Shown here piece by piece: positions 8,801-16,018 of a stretch of DNA of 64,000 nucleotides. How positions within the stretch are numbered: the stretch's first letter is position 1; each line of letters opens with the position of its first letter. The notes under the pieces are model-generated. The model searched no databases and was not told the DNA's origin. It worked only from the letters and a program-made list of their open reading frames with translations. Location of the stretch: assembly GCF_003815875.1 (NCBI RefSeq), contig NZ_CP033924.1, positions 1,736,001 through 1,800,000 of the forward strand, written 5' to 3'. A program made the translations under genes and the position numbers. The stretch comes from Chryseobacterium lactis. Its GTDB lineage: Bacteria > Bacteroidota > Bacteroidia > Flavobacteriales > Weeksellaceae.

Positions 8801-9315
8801 TAATAATCAGAATAATCTAGCTGTACTCCCTTGACCTCTCCATCCTTTTCAATCGTCTTTCCTGTTCTGGAAATAGACGTGAGTCCGGAGAGGCTCCAGC
8901 CATATCCTGCAATTCCATTTCCAGAACCACTGGTGTAGACGAGATTAATCTGTGGTGCCACACTTTTAACTCCAGGAGGTAAGGCGATAGGTAAAGTAAA
9001 TTGTAGCTGTCCAGCTCCGTTAACTTCAATATTTCCCCTGGTATCATGGAACTTACCATTTTCTTCTTTCGTTCCCGAGGGGTTATTGGCTCCGGCGTTT
9101 GAATCCGTAGGACCACCTCCAGGGTTATCTGTTGCAGGGCCGAGTTTTGCAATAAAAGGATCAGAAGTATCCGATTTAGCGTGAAACCCCTGTGCCATGA
9201 TCACTGCCTGTGGATCCTGAACCGTCCGTGAAGTGGTTTCCGCCTGATATAATATGGTCTGTGAAAACCCCAATACTGAGAACAAGGACAGTATAAATGG
9301 TAGAATAAATTTCAT
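2824..9315 (-). CDS. SpvB/FG-GAP/RHS-repeat polymorphic toxin with HETGH C-terminal domain
   Basis: A 2163-residue secreted protein. After a signal peptide ending in FSQ comes an SpvB/TcaC-like region (about residues 80-390), then integrin-like Ca-binding repeats such as GDFNGDSYLD, GDINGDGISD and DIDGDGKVD (about 393-680). YD/RHS repeats follow (about 1000-1500), then the RHS core GRLYDPLLRRFLNADE (about 1793) and the DPSG boundary (1835-1838). Such repeats build a shell that encloses the C-terminal toxin. The tip (about 1839-2163) has a glycine-rich hydrophobic lead and HETGH at 2071-2075, suggesting a zincin-type peptidase toxin. The stop overlaps the downstream immunity-like gene by four bases. 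It lacks a T9SS sorting tail, so its export route is unclear. An interspersed repeat is read through in frame near residue 1765. The alternative, a non-toxic surface RHS protein, is less likely given the tip array. Confidence 0.85.
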   Translation of the reverse strand: MKFILPFILSLFSVLGFSQTILYQAETTSRTVQDPQAVIMAQGFHAKSDTSDPFIAKLGPATDNPGGGPTDSNAGANNPSGTKEENGKFHDTRGNIEVNGAGQLQFTLPIALPPGVKSVAPQINLVYTSGSGNGIAGYGWSLSGLTSISRTGKTIEKDGEVKGVQLDYSDYYSFNGQRLILKSGEYGKDGAEYVTEKYSNVKIKSVGAITGQEWQGPQYWEVSFEDGSQAWYGSTTEGSYISARTALEYNIVKWKDAQGNYINYSYTQANNVAVVSTIQWGGNEILGKEHFNEIQLNYTARDLKEGSFVNGISFIQQRILTNITVNANGILFKKYAISYLQNGTNYQFLDKITEYNSEGQAANPVTFSYPNFVGSQIDYYGVLPYNNDDFNSIKFTGDFNGDSYLDFVMNNGTVKLGAFNDNFSNISTGKTFADNAKLVNALLDEEGQVYNGNGIVEYSEGKISGYIFRNNAFVKVFEKLVTPNICTNCEVDINEGDINGDGISDVFLTLKNGRFIDRYIIDLKNSNTPVSTYLRNWDLDESSYTDQKYTDIDGDGKVDIINVSNTTYTVFEFVQTAPNQYLKKVKFTGNLLETKDSEFPILFGDFNGDGNLDFTIPTTDTQDTDNWRFYMGTKKGFQNVLKTNFLKYRKPSNPNTWSLMDHHFYSISDINKDGKSDITFIYSKNTVGYVGGNGNAQWRVLQYEVKTMQADGGTNFILGLNTKSPSYNVPGGDYELFQPLTSSIKSNNSYYDIFLFKNTRVHKYKAQSSLAELSRIQSVNQAGVITTIDYKELNPDINPSFYSKTKKEYYPYFSLVRADQTYIVSQLKQEGKKQDFRYRGMTGHMQGKGMTGFYQTARSSWYADGFENTKIWGGAEIDPLNEGLPIKEWSIRTNDESKIFPDNISESNSQLLSFKSTQYQTDKLLNGQVVTTINDADKSRVVTAILPKNTKTKDFLTGTVTESSVTYGAYYLPSQSVSNTNTGYGISTSTFEYIHNPSGIGADYYIGRPKSKIEVVQAYGDTKSAKEEYIYESNLLKTLKTWNRDNTGYLLETNSFDSFGNITQKIINNSVDSQTQTSKTEYDSKGKFVLKKTDNLGLETYIEYNDRGQIKKQTDALGNSLINTYDTWGKLLTSKTNLEGTTTYQYERDSNSNIVITQYDPDGDVSKKYTNKLGQPYKSSTKAFGQGQFISTEARYDVLGRKLKESEPYFEGQTAGEWNIIAYDDSVFPANATATAFNGKKMETSISGFTTTVKELNGYGRTTSKTTDALGNTISTTDKGGTIQFSYNAAGEQIKAQYAENIVSTKYDSWGRKSEFNDPSNGVYKYEYDGFGQPTKNISPKGTKEYTYNNLGQLIAQKEVSTTDGGQATDKKISYSYDDKGRLISKSGTSKGKAYSSNISYDPQGRVLSSSESSNGKYFIQKGITYDDKARVTSYEKQLYSSGILTKVQIENVYSIWNGELAQVKDKNSGKILWELKEANAKGQVLKTQLGSANINNTYDSNGFLTNVNHSSPVKSGILQLSYSFDAIRNELKSRTTGGDFNITESFDYDDNNRLVNWTNPVTGAKPTVNRNVYDVKGRIMENDQVGTMKYENSAKIYQPTGMTLNAAGAQNYSNDLIQTISYNENNDPIFIDGEKGDVAFQYGLTAMRQQVTYGGNFGSDQEGKFTKFYSENGSFEIIKDNSTGKEKHILYIGGTPYESNIVYLKDFTQSSGSYKFLHKDYIGSILAISDEAGNKLEQRHFDAWGNFTHLQIGNGQIITDQAVILSTAKNLIIDRGYTSHEHFMEVGIIHMNGRLYDPLLRRFLNADENIQDPYNTQIYNKYGYAVNNPLIYNDPSGEVLPFLVGIGIGWFAATVLSGAIIGAAISMGIYILQATIYNNFSLGGFAKSILLGAATGAVSAGLGEVFSASGFLSTVANGALTGAGTGGVTALITGQNFLEGVWKGAVIGGAVAGITYSMQSLFYNKSSQGKALSENDLKNKTSYDPSVSNEEMSCNISQTKGKLFKLKDNFGVGEQSLGKSIDGYLDMGDGGKNKFLAYTGKRNFWTGKSDILYSPRIAQDKYLLKFTMLHETGHAYSNMLFLPDMKINIKGLYNDSTEHLALGFLEHDVASINNLTFRPSSFFTGQQTLENTLKLLNNTQFNFFNRAYRALQPIFNRKISFP
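3472..3986. repeat. Direct repeat, copy B (inside the intact rhs gene)
   Basis: Partner of 521-1034. It spans the RHS core and toxin lead of the intact gene. The six-A run around 3577-3583 keeps frame here, whereas copy A has five. Confidence 0.85.
4000..4027. repeat. Short interspersed repeat inserted in frame in rhs
   Basis: On the minus strand this reads TGTCATTCTGAGCACAGCG followed by AAGAATCTC, a form of the small dispersed repeats I associate with Chryseobacterium and relatives. It is translated as AVILSTAKNL inside the Rhs protein, just before the conserved RGYTSHEHF segment, and the orphan core copy lacks it. A possible relative lies at 56640-56667. Confidence 0.55.
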
Positions 9316-9387
9316 ATCTGTGTTTCTTTAATAATGATCGATAAATAATATTCAAATTGCTGTAAGCCCGATGGCAATGGCCTGATC

Positions 9388-9873
9388 CTATCTTTTTGTT
9401 ACGTTTCTTCCGAAAACTCTTCCATCTTTCAATGTAAAGCGCAGGATGTAAACACCCCAGTCATATCCGGTCATATTGATTTTTACCTGACGGCCCAGAT
9501 CCGGAGCATTCTGTTGCTGGAATTTCCAGTGAACAGTGCTGTGTTGGTAAAGGGAAACGGATTCTATTAATCCATCTACTTCCTCTTTCCAGTCAATCGT
9601 GAGAAAATCGTTGACCGGAATGGGATACAGTCTGACCTGTTTCCAGAATTCCTTTTCATCCATAACAGGTGTCTGCTGAGTAATGGCTGCCGTTTTCGCC
9701 TGTTCGCCAAGGTTTACCTCTTTTGGTGTTAGTTCTTCAGCTTTCTTACCGGCCGAATTAGTGCCTCTGTATTTTTGATTTCCGGCTTCATCATATTTGA
9801 AATAGACTTCAGTTTGCGAATAGCCCAGAAAACCTATTAACAGAGAAACGACAGAAACTATTTTTCTTTTCAT
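9388..9873 (-). CDS. Small secreted protein with T9SS type A-like sorting domain, leading the rhs gene
   Basis: A 161-residue protein with a signal peptide ending GYSQ. The mature N-terminus has a single YD-repeat-like phrase, YDEAGNQKYRG, as in RHS proteins. The C-terminal 75 residues follow the T9SS type A pattern: LYPIPVNDFLTIDW, a middle strand region, and a GVYILRF.LKDGR..GRNVTK tail. It is on the same strand and just upstream of rhs (73 bp gap), downstream of the 271-residue gene, so the three are probably co-transcribed. It could be an accessory that helps present or localise the Rhs protein, but nothing in the sequence proves that. Confidence 0.7.
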   Translation of the reverse strand: MKRKIVSVVSLLIGFLGYSQTEVYFKYDEAGNQKYRGTNSAGKKAEELTPKEVNLGEQAKTAAITQQTPVMDEKEFWKQVRLYPIPVNDFLTIDWKEEVDGLIESVSLYQHSTVHWKFQQQNAPDLGRQVKINMTGYDWGVYILRFTLKDGRVFGRNVTKR

Positions 9874-9879
9874 CGGTGT

Positions 9880-10695
9880 TTATTTTTTAGTTGAAAGTAG
9901 TTTTTGCACCTGTTCTTTAAGGGTCTGGATCTCTGCGGACTGAAGTTTTAACTGCTTATTCTGCTCAATGGAATACAAGGTTAATTCTTCAATCTTTTCA
10001 AGAAGTTTAGCATCCATTTCCCCTAAATTGATTCCTTCTTTTTCTGATGGAATATTGGGAAGATGTCCTTTTTCTGCAATATGCTGTTCTACTTCCACTA
10101 AAGAGCGAAGTTTATAATCCTTTTTAAATACATAGTCTGCCCAACCATTTTTTGCAGGGTTTTCAACTTTTACCTGTTCAGCCTTGATCCCTTTGCTGAC
10201 ATAAAAAATAAAGTTGGGATCACTGTCATACTGATCTGTTCCTACGGTTACTTTCCCCGTGTTAAAAAGCACCATCAGGTTTTTGTGAACCGCATCTGAG
10301 AATCGGACTCTGGTTATTTTTGATGAGTTAGGAGTACTGGTATCTGAATTAGGATCTATAGCATTATCATTATCCATATGAATATTCAGATTGTTACCAT
10401 CTAATAACCTTATCACGGCATCATTGGGTTTCGCCCATTGTGAAAAACAGCCATCGCAGGGTGAAAGTGCGAATTGTAACTCTCCTGTTCCTGGAACCCC
10501 ACTTCCAATATTAATATGCTGCCAGCCGAGCTTGAGCATCTGTTGATTGTTCTGTTTGAAAATAACAGGAGTATTATCCGTTGTACCCATAAAGTGAATT
10601 GAGGAGTTTGTTCCAGAATTTCCAGCTATATTCCAGCTTTGGGCGAAAATTGAAGTAACGGAAAGGCTAAAGATAAATAGCAGTGTTCGTTTCAT
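9880..10695 (-). CDS. Secreted protein with C-terminal coiled coil, first gene of the rhs cluster
   Basis: A 271-residue protein with a signal peptide ending FAQS. The middle is beta-rich, and the C-terminus has the block DYVFKKDYKLRSLVEVE, then HLPNIPSEKEG and LGEMDAKLLEKIEELTLY, and finally a coiled coil rich in Q, L and K. This C-terminal arrangement recurs in secreted Bacteroidota proteins, often annotated as tail-fibre or cell-wall-anchor-like, and probably drives trimerisation. Seven bases separate it from the next gene, which implies one operon with the T9SS-tailed protein and rhs. Its specific function is unknown. Confidence 0.65.
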   Translation of the reverse strand: MKRTLLFIFSLSVTSIFAQSWNIAGNSGTNSSIHFMGTTDNTPVIFKQNNQQMLKLGWQHINIGSGVPGTGELQFALSPCDGCFSQWAKPNDAVIRLLDGNNLNIHMDNDNAIDPNSDTSTPNSSKITRVRFSDAVHKNLMVLFNTGKVTVGTDQYDSDPNFIFYVSKGIKAEQVKVENPAKNGWADYVFKKDYKLRSLVEVEQHIAEKGHLPNIPSEKEGINLGEMDAKLLEKIEELTLYSIEQNKQLKLQSAEIQTLKEQVQKLLSTKK

Positions 10696-11099
10696 ATGTT
10701 TGTGTTTTTATATTATTTGAATGTTGTAAATGTAATTAATTTTCTTTCTCGTTTGTTGTTTTAATTAATTGATAATGAGTGTTTTAATGTTTATTTTTGA
10801 TTTGTAGAATATTATAAAGCAATAAGAAAGGAAAAAGATTGTTTTTTGAAACAAATTGAATTTTTGTGATAAAAAAGTAAGTTTCGAAAAAGTATTTTAA
10901 TGCGAATACTAAAAAAATATCATTCTTATGGAAGACAAGTATTCAAAGCGTATTCGTAAAAAATGGTATTTCTTTTGATAATCAGTAATGTACCAATGGG
11001 GAAATAGTTTTAAATAAAACGATGTAATAGAAAAGACAAAATTGATGTTATATTCCCATTAACTTTTAATAGAATTGAGTCATTTTAGAAAAAAAACTT
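10696..11099. other. AT-rich divergent intergenic region
   Basis: About 400 bp between the divergent rhs cluster and the metal-export genes. I see no convincing ORF or RNA. It must hold the rhs-cluster promoter, but I could not find a clear TAnnTTTG box on the minus strand. Confidence 0.5.
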
Positions 11100-11107
11100 T
11101 ACCTTTG
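11100..11107 (+). promoter_or_regulatory. Bacteroidota -7 box (TACCTTTG)
   Basis: TACCTTTG fits the TAnnTTTG consensus. A TTG lies about 22 bp upstream (11075-11077). The ATG at 11113 is only five bases further on, so the transcript would be leaderless or nearly so. Confidence 0.55.
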
Positions 11108-11112
11108 TAGCA

Positions 11113-11436
11113 ATGAACCTGTTAAGATGGATACTGGCAATTTATTTCATGGCGTTATCACTGATGCCATGTGAAGATGTTTCCCGTCCGTCAGATTCAG
11201 GGAACAAAAAAATATCTTTAACGATTCACGGATCTCATTCTACAGAGAAAGGAGATATTTGTTCTCCATTATGTGCCTGCAGCTGCTGCCAGATTGCAGT
11301 GTCAGAATTTAAAATGAATCCTCTGTTAGAAATTCCTGAACAAATCCAGGCTTATTTTTCCAAAAAAATTCTGTTTCAGAGAAACCATTTTGCCTATCAG
11401 GTATACGATCCGATATGGCAACCTCCCAAAATTTAA
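11113..11436 (+). CDS. Small membrane or secreted protein, DUF6660-like, next to metal efflux genes
   Basis: A 107-residue protein with an N-terminal hydrophobic helix (LLRWILAIYFMALSLMPC). It has a cysteine cluster, C-x3-C-x-C-x-C-C, around residues 56-64, and ends with the short tail WQPPKI. I recognise it as resembling the DUF6660 family that sits beside CusA-type pumps in flavobacteria. The cysteine cluster suggests metal binding or sensing in the envelope, but that is inference. It ends 139 bp before the RND pump gene, which has its own promoter. Two other small proteins in the window (22153 and 24435) share the hydrophobic-start, cysteine-motif and PP-tail layout. Confidence 0.6.
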   Translation: MNLLRWILAIYFMALSLMPCEDVSRPSDSGNKKISLTIHGSHSTEKGDICSPLCACSCCQIAVSEFKMNPLLEIPEQIQAYFSKKILFQRNHFAYQVYDPIWQPPKI

Positions 11437-11486
11437 TTTTTATTGATTTTTAGAAAGTTGTGCTTTCTAAACGGTGAATGAAACTT

Positions 11487-11501
11487 TGCAATACCATTGC
11501 A
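11487..11501. promoter_or_regulatory. Dyad operator upstream of the RND pump (TGCAAT-ACC-ATTGCA)
   Basis: A perfect 6-3-6 inverted repeat, extended to TTTGCAATACCATTGCA. The same 17-mer with a single base change occurs before the P-type ATPase at 19626-19640. In both places 13 bp separate the dyad from the -7 box, and the right half overlaps a potential -33 TTG. This is the layout of a repressor site. The Fur-family protein at 19214-19633 is the obvious candidate to bind it. Confidence 0.7.
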
Positions 11502-11514
11502 GAGGTTTTCAGGA

Positions 11515-11522
11515 TATTTTTG
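11515..11522 (+). promoter_or_regulatory. -7 box of the RND pump gene (TATTTTTG)
   Basis: TATTTTTG fits TAnnTTTG. The TTG inside the dyad (11497-11499) lies 15 bp upstream. The predicted leader to the GTG start at 11575 is about 45 bases. Confidence 0.55.
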
Positions 11523-11574
11523 CTGCAGTATTGTATGCTGTCTGCATTTATTTTCAATAAAAATTATATAAATC

Positions 11575-14500
11575 GTGTTAGATAAAATAATAAAATTCAG
11601 TATTAAAAATAAGGTGGCCATCGGTCTTATGACTTTAGTATGGATCATCTGGGGAGTATGGAGCGCCACCAAACTTCCTATAGATGCTGTGCCGGATATT
11701 ACCAATAACCAGGTACAGATCATTACCGTTTGTCCTACTTTGGCAGGACAGGAAGTGGAGCAGCTGGTCACATTTCCTATTGAGCAGAGTATTGCCAATG
11801 TTCCTGGTATTCAGGAAACGAGAAGTATTTCAAGGTTTGGACTTTCTGTAATTACCGTAGTGTTTAAAGAAGAGGTCAACGTCTATTTTGCCAGACAACT
11901 GATCAGTGAACAGTTAAAAGGGGCAATAGAAGAAATTCCCAAGGGAGTAGGAACTCCGGAGCTTGCTCCTGTAAGTACAGGTCTTGGAGAAGTGTATCAG
12001 TACATACTTCACCCTAAAAAAGGAAGCGAAAAGAAATATAATGCTAAAGAACTTCGAACCATGCAGGACTGGATCGTCAGAAGACAGCTCAACGGAACTC
12101 CGGGAGTTGCTGAGATCAATAGTTTCGGAGGCGAACTGAAGCAATACGAAGTTGCAATTGATCCCAACCGTTTAAAAGCGATGGGCATCAGTATCAGCGA
12201 TCTGTTTACCGCTCTTGAAAAAAACAATCAGAATACAGGAGGTGCTTATATCGATAAAAAGCCTAATGCTTACTTTATCCGTGGAATAGGACTTGTAAGT
12301 TCCCTCGAAGATATTAAAAATATAGCCGTAAAAAATGAAACAGGCAGTGTTCCGATCTTTGTAAAAGATGTGGCAGATGTTCGCCTCGGAAGTGCTGTTC
12401 GATACGGAGCTTTGACCTATAACGGAAAAGTAGATGCAGTAGGAGGAGTTGTAATGATGTTGAAAGGGGCTAATAGTAACGAGGTTGTAGAAAATGTTAA
12501 AGCAAAGATTCCTACCATTCAGAAATCTCTTCCGAATGATGTTATAATAGAACCTTTCCTGGACAGAACAGATTTAGTTACCAGAGCCATCAGCACTGTT
12601 GAGAAAAACCTGATGGAAGGAGCATTGATCGTTATTTTCGTTCTTGTTGTCTTTCTGGGGAATTTAAGAGCAGGACTTATTGTGGCTTCAGCCATTCCGC
12701 TTTCCTTATTATTTGCATTAGGAATGATGAATGTTTTCGGGGTAAGTGCCAATCTGATGAGTTTAGGAGCAATTGACTTCGGGCTTATCGTGGATGGAGC
12801 CGTCATTATCGTTGAAGCGACCCTGCATTTACTGCATAATAAAAAATATGGAAGCAACAGGCTTACCCAGATTCAAATGGATCAGGAAGTAGGTACGGCC
12901 GCTTCTAAAATGATGAATAGTGCCATATTCGGACAAATTATCATTCTGATTGTGTACGTTCCTATCCTTACACTGGCGGGAGTAGAAGGTAAAATGTTTA
13001 CCCCGATGGCCAAAACAGTAGGATTTGCCATTATTGGAGCGACCATATTATCCATTACTTATATTCCGATGATGAGTGCTTTGTTTTTATCTAAAAAAAT
13101 CTCGCACAAAGAGACACTTTCAGATAAAATGATGAACTTCCTTCAGAAGATTTATCAGCCATTGCTGCAAAAAGCAATTAAAGTAAAATATATTATCGTT
13201 TCAGCAACGATTGCCATTTTTGTCCTTGCAGCCTTTATCTTTAAAAATATGGGGGGTGAATTTATTCCACAGTTACAGGAAGGAGACTTTGCATTCCACT
13301 GTATCCTGCCGCAGGGAAGCTCACTAAGCCAGAGTATCGAAACTTCGATGCAGGCTTCCAGAATTATCAAGCAGTTTGATGAGGTGAAAATGGTTGTAGG
13401 AAAAACCGGTTCTGCTGAGGTTCCTACAGACCCGATGCCGCCTGAAGCAACAGATATGATTGTGGTTTTAAAACCTCAGAGCGAATGGAAATCGAAAAGG
13501 TCTTATAATGAACTCGCTGATGAGATCAGTGAAAAATTAGAAGCTATCCCCGGGGTGTTTTTTGAAAAAAATCAACCTATCCAGATGCGTTTCAACGAAT
13601 TGATGACAGGGATCAGACAGGATGTAGCGGTTAAGATTTTTGGAGAAAACCTGGATTCACTGGCGGTGTATGCCGATAAAGTGGGAAGAGTAATCCAGAC
13701 AGTAGATGGAGCCACTGCTCCTCAGATTGAAAGAGTGAGTGGTTTACCTCAAATCAATGTACAATATGACAGAACAAGAATTGCCAATTACGGATTGAAT
13801 ATTGAAGATGTCAACAATGCCGTAAGTACAGCCTTTGCGGGTAAAGCTGCCGGTCAGGTATTTGAGAATGAGAGACGTTTTGACCTGGTTGTACGTCTTG
13901 ATAGTCTTCACAGATCAGATATTGCAGATGTTAATAATTTAATGATTACCACTGCCACAGGAGCACAGATTCCTTTATCACAGGTTGCGAATGTCAGCTA
14001 CAAACTTGGGCCCGCACAGATCAGCCGCGAGCAGGGAAAACGTAGAATTGTGATCGGATTTAATGTCAAAGGACGTGATGTAGAAAGTGTGGTGAAAGAT
14101 ATCCAGGCAAAACTGGACAAGGACATTAAACTTCCGTCGGGATATTACTTTACCTATGGCGGTCAGTTTGAGAATCTGCAGGAAGCGAGTAAGCGTTTAA
14201 TGATTGCCGTACCGGTTTCATTGCTTCTCATTTTTATGTTGCTGTTTTTCACTTTCCGATCCTTCAAACAGGCAGGATTGATATTTACAGCCATTCCAAT
14301 GAGTGCCATCGGCGGTATCTTTGCGTTACTTCTCCGAGATATGCCATTCAGTATCAGTGCAGGAATTGGGTTTATTGCTCTCTTCGGAGTCGCTGTATTG
14401 AACGGGATTGTATTGATAGGAACTTTCAACCAGCTTGAAAAAGAAGGCGAAACAGATCTTCTAAAGAGAGTATTTGAAGGAACAAAAAGCAGATTGAGAC

Positions 14501-15942
14501 CGGTTCTGATGACCGCGACAGTAGCTTCATTAGGGTTTTTACCAATGGCTATTTCAACAGGGGCAGGAGCAGAAGTTCAAAAACCTTTGGCAACGGTAGT
14601 AATCGGAGGGCTGGTATCAGCTACCTTCCTGACTTTATTCGTTTTGCCGATGTTATATATCATTTTTAACACAAAGATTTTGAAAAGAAAAAATAATAAT
14701 ACCGGGACGTTTACTATTATGTTGGTATTAGGATTCATGATGTTGGGGCAGACTTTCAAAGCGCAGTCAAAACCAATGTCTGTGGAACAGGCGGTACAGA
14801 TTGCGGTGGATAATAATTTAGTTTTAAAATCAAAAGATTTAAGCATCAAATCAGCGGAAGCGTTGAAACCAACATCGAAGGAACTTCCAAAGTTAAGTTT
14901 TGAAGCTCAGCTTGGCCAATACAACAGCCGGAATTTTGATCAGTCTTTTGCCATCTCTCAGAGTATTCCCTTTCCAACGCTCTTTAAAGCAAAAAAGGAA
15001 TTAATCAATGAAAATATCAAAAGCAGACAGATTGATAAGGAAGTAACGGCCAATGAATTGATAAGACAGGTTCGGACGTATTATTATCAGATTGAATATC
15101 TTCAGTACAACAAAGCACAACTGACAAGCCTTGATAAGGTATATGAAGATTTTATCAGAATTGCTACGGTAAGATTTAATGCAGGGGATATTAAAAAGAT
15201 TGAAATCAATACGGCAGAAACACAAAAAGGAGAAATTGATCTGTTGCTCAGACAAAATGAGGTGTTTTTAAATAACGCTTATAAAAATTTAAAAACAATT
15301 TTAAATACTTCGGATGATTTTGAGGTTCCTTTCAATCAAAGTTATGAACCTTTAAAAGTGGAAAATGTGCTGGACAGTGCCGTAGTTGCCAATAACCCTT
15401 CAGTAAGAGCCTTTTATCAGGTAATGGAAATTGCAGAGAAGAATAAAAAGGTTGAAAAATCCCTGGGGTTACCTGATTTTAGCCTGGGATATACAAACCA
15501 ATCGTTGATAGGCTTCCAGAACGTAAATGGGATGGAAAGATATTATGGTGCCGGGAACCGCTTCAGTGCGGCCACGGTAGGTGTTGCCATTCCGTTAACG
15601 TTTGGAGCTACCAAAGCAAGAATCCAGGCACTGGAATATGACAAACAGGTTGCTGAAACCAACGCAAAAATGCAGCAGAAACAGCTTACAACACAGCTGG
15701 AAAATGCATTCAGCCAATATCAGCAGGACATCCAGCAGTATGATTATTATACAGGTCAGGCGATTCCTAATGCTGAAAAAATTGTAAAAGCAGCTCAATT
15801 AGGCTATAAAACAGGAGAAATATCGTATGTAGAGTACCTTTTTGCCCTGCAAACTGCTACCAATATTCAGCTCAAATATCTGGAATCGATCCAGCAAGTC
15901 AATCAATCTGTAGTAACTATTAATTCAATCATTAATAAATAA
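11575..15942 (+). CDS. CusA/CzcA-family heavy-metal RND pump fused to a TolC domain
   Basis: A 1455-residue protein starting at GTG. Residues 1 to about 1035 are a complete inner-membrane RND pump: N-terminal PIDAVPDITNNQVQI, and the heavy-metal-subfamily signature DFGLIVDGAVIIVE near residue 400. It would drive proton-linked export of Cu, Ag, Zn, Co or Cd from the periplasm. A hydrophobic segment ending FKAQS (about 1045-1065) then leads into a roughly 390-residue TolC-type domain (SVEQAVQIAVDNN, later YLFALQTATN). The segment looks like an internal signal peptide, which could let the outer-membrane part be exported and cleaved off. Such fusions are known in Bacteroidota. The adaptor gene follows closely, completing the efflux complex. 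The metal cannot be assigned from sequence alone. Confidence 0.92.
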   Translation: MLDKIIKFSIKNKVAIGLMTLVWIIWGVWSATKLPIDAVPDITNNQVQIITVCPTLAGQEVEQLVTFPIEQSIANVPGIQETRSISRFGLSVITVVFKEEVNVYFARQLISEQLKGAIEEIPKGVGTPELAPVSTGLGEVYQYILHPKKGSEKKYNAKELRTMQDWIVRRQLNGTPGVAEINSFGGELKQYEVAIDPNRLKAMGISISDLFTALEKNNQNTGGAYIDKKPNAYFIRGIGLVSSLEDIKNIAVKNETGSVPIFVKDVADVRLGSAVRYGALTYNGKVDAVGGVVMMLKGANSNEVVENVKAKIPTIQKSLPNDVIIEPFLDRTDLVTRAISTVEKNLMEGALIVIFVLVVFLGNLRAGLIVASAIPLSLLFALGMMNVFGVSANLMSLGAIDFGLIVDGAVIIVEATLHLLHNKKYGSNRLTQIQMDQEVGTAASKMMNSAIFGQIIILIVYVPILTLAGVEGKMFTPMAKTVGFAIIGATILSITYIPMMSALFLSKKISHKETLSDKMMNFLQKIYQPLLQKAIKVKYIIVSATIAIFVLAAFIFKNMGGEFIPQLQEGDFAFHCILPQGSSLSQSIETSMQASRIIKQFDEVKMVVGKTGSAEVPTDPMPPEATDMIVVLKPQSEWKSKRSYNELADEISEKLEAIPGVFFEKNQPIQMRFNELMTGIRQDVAVKIFGENLDSLAVYADKVGRVIQTVDGATAPQIERVSGLPQINVQYDRTRIANYGLNIEDVNNAVSTAFAGKAAGQVFENERRFDLVVRLDSLHRSDIADVNNLMITTATGAQIPLSQVANVSYKLGPAQISREQGKRRIVIGFNVKGRDVESVVKDIQAKLDKDIKLPSGYYFTYGGQFENLQEASKRLMIAVPVSLLLIFMLLFFTFRSFKQAGLIFTAIPMSAIGGIFALLLRDMPFSISAGIGFIALFGVAVLNGIVLIGTFNQLEKEGETDLLKRVFEGTKSRLRPVLMTATVASLGFLPMAISTGAGAEVQKPLATVVIGGLVSATFLTLFVLPMLYIIFNTKILKRKNNNTGTFTIMLVLGFMMLGQTFKAQSKPMSVEQAVQIAVDNNLVLKSKDLSIKSAEALKPTSKELPKLSFEAQLGQYNSRNFDQSFAISQSIPFPTLFKAKKELINENIKSRQIDKEVTANELIRQVRTYYYQIEYLQYNKAQLTSLDKVYEDFIRIATVRFNAGDIKKIEINTAETQKGEIDLLLRQNEVFLNNAYKNLKTILNTSDDFEVPFNQSYEPLKVENVLDSAVVANNPSVRAFYQVMEIAEKNKKVEKSLGLPDFSLGYTNQSLIGFQNVNGMERYYGAGNRFSAATVGVAIPLTFGATKARIQALEYDKQVAETNAKMQQKQLTTQLENAFSQYQQDIQQYDYYTGQAIPNAEKIVKAAQLGYKTGEISYVEYLFALQTATNIQLKYLESIQQVNQSVVTINSIINK

Positions 15943-16018
15943 TATGAAATCGCTATTAACACCATTTTCAATGAAGGTGACTGTAATAAAAGATCTTATA
16001 AAAAATAAATATTTGCAT

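Noticed and set aside
10880..10965. Inverted GTATT/AATAC pieces in the intergenic region before the metal genes
   Set aside because: They are short, AT-rich and irregular, and not placed with respect to any promoter box.
11433..11798. Minus-strand frame opposite the RND pump start
   Set aside because: It overlaps the pump gene and its operator, and its product shows no protein-like features.
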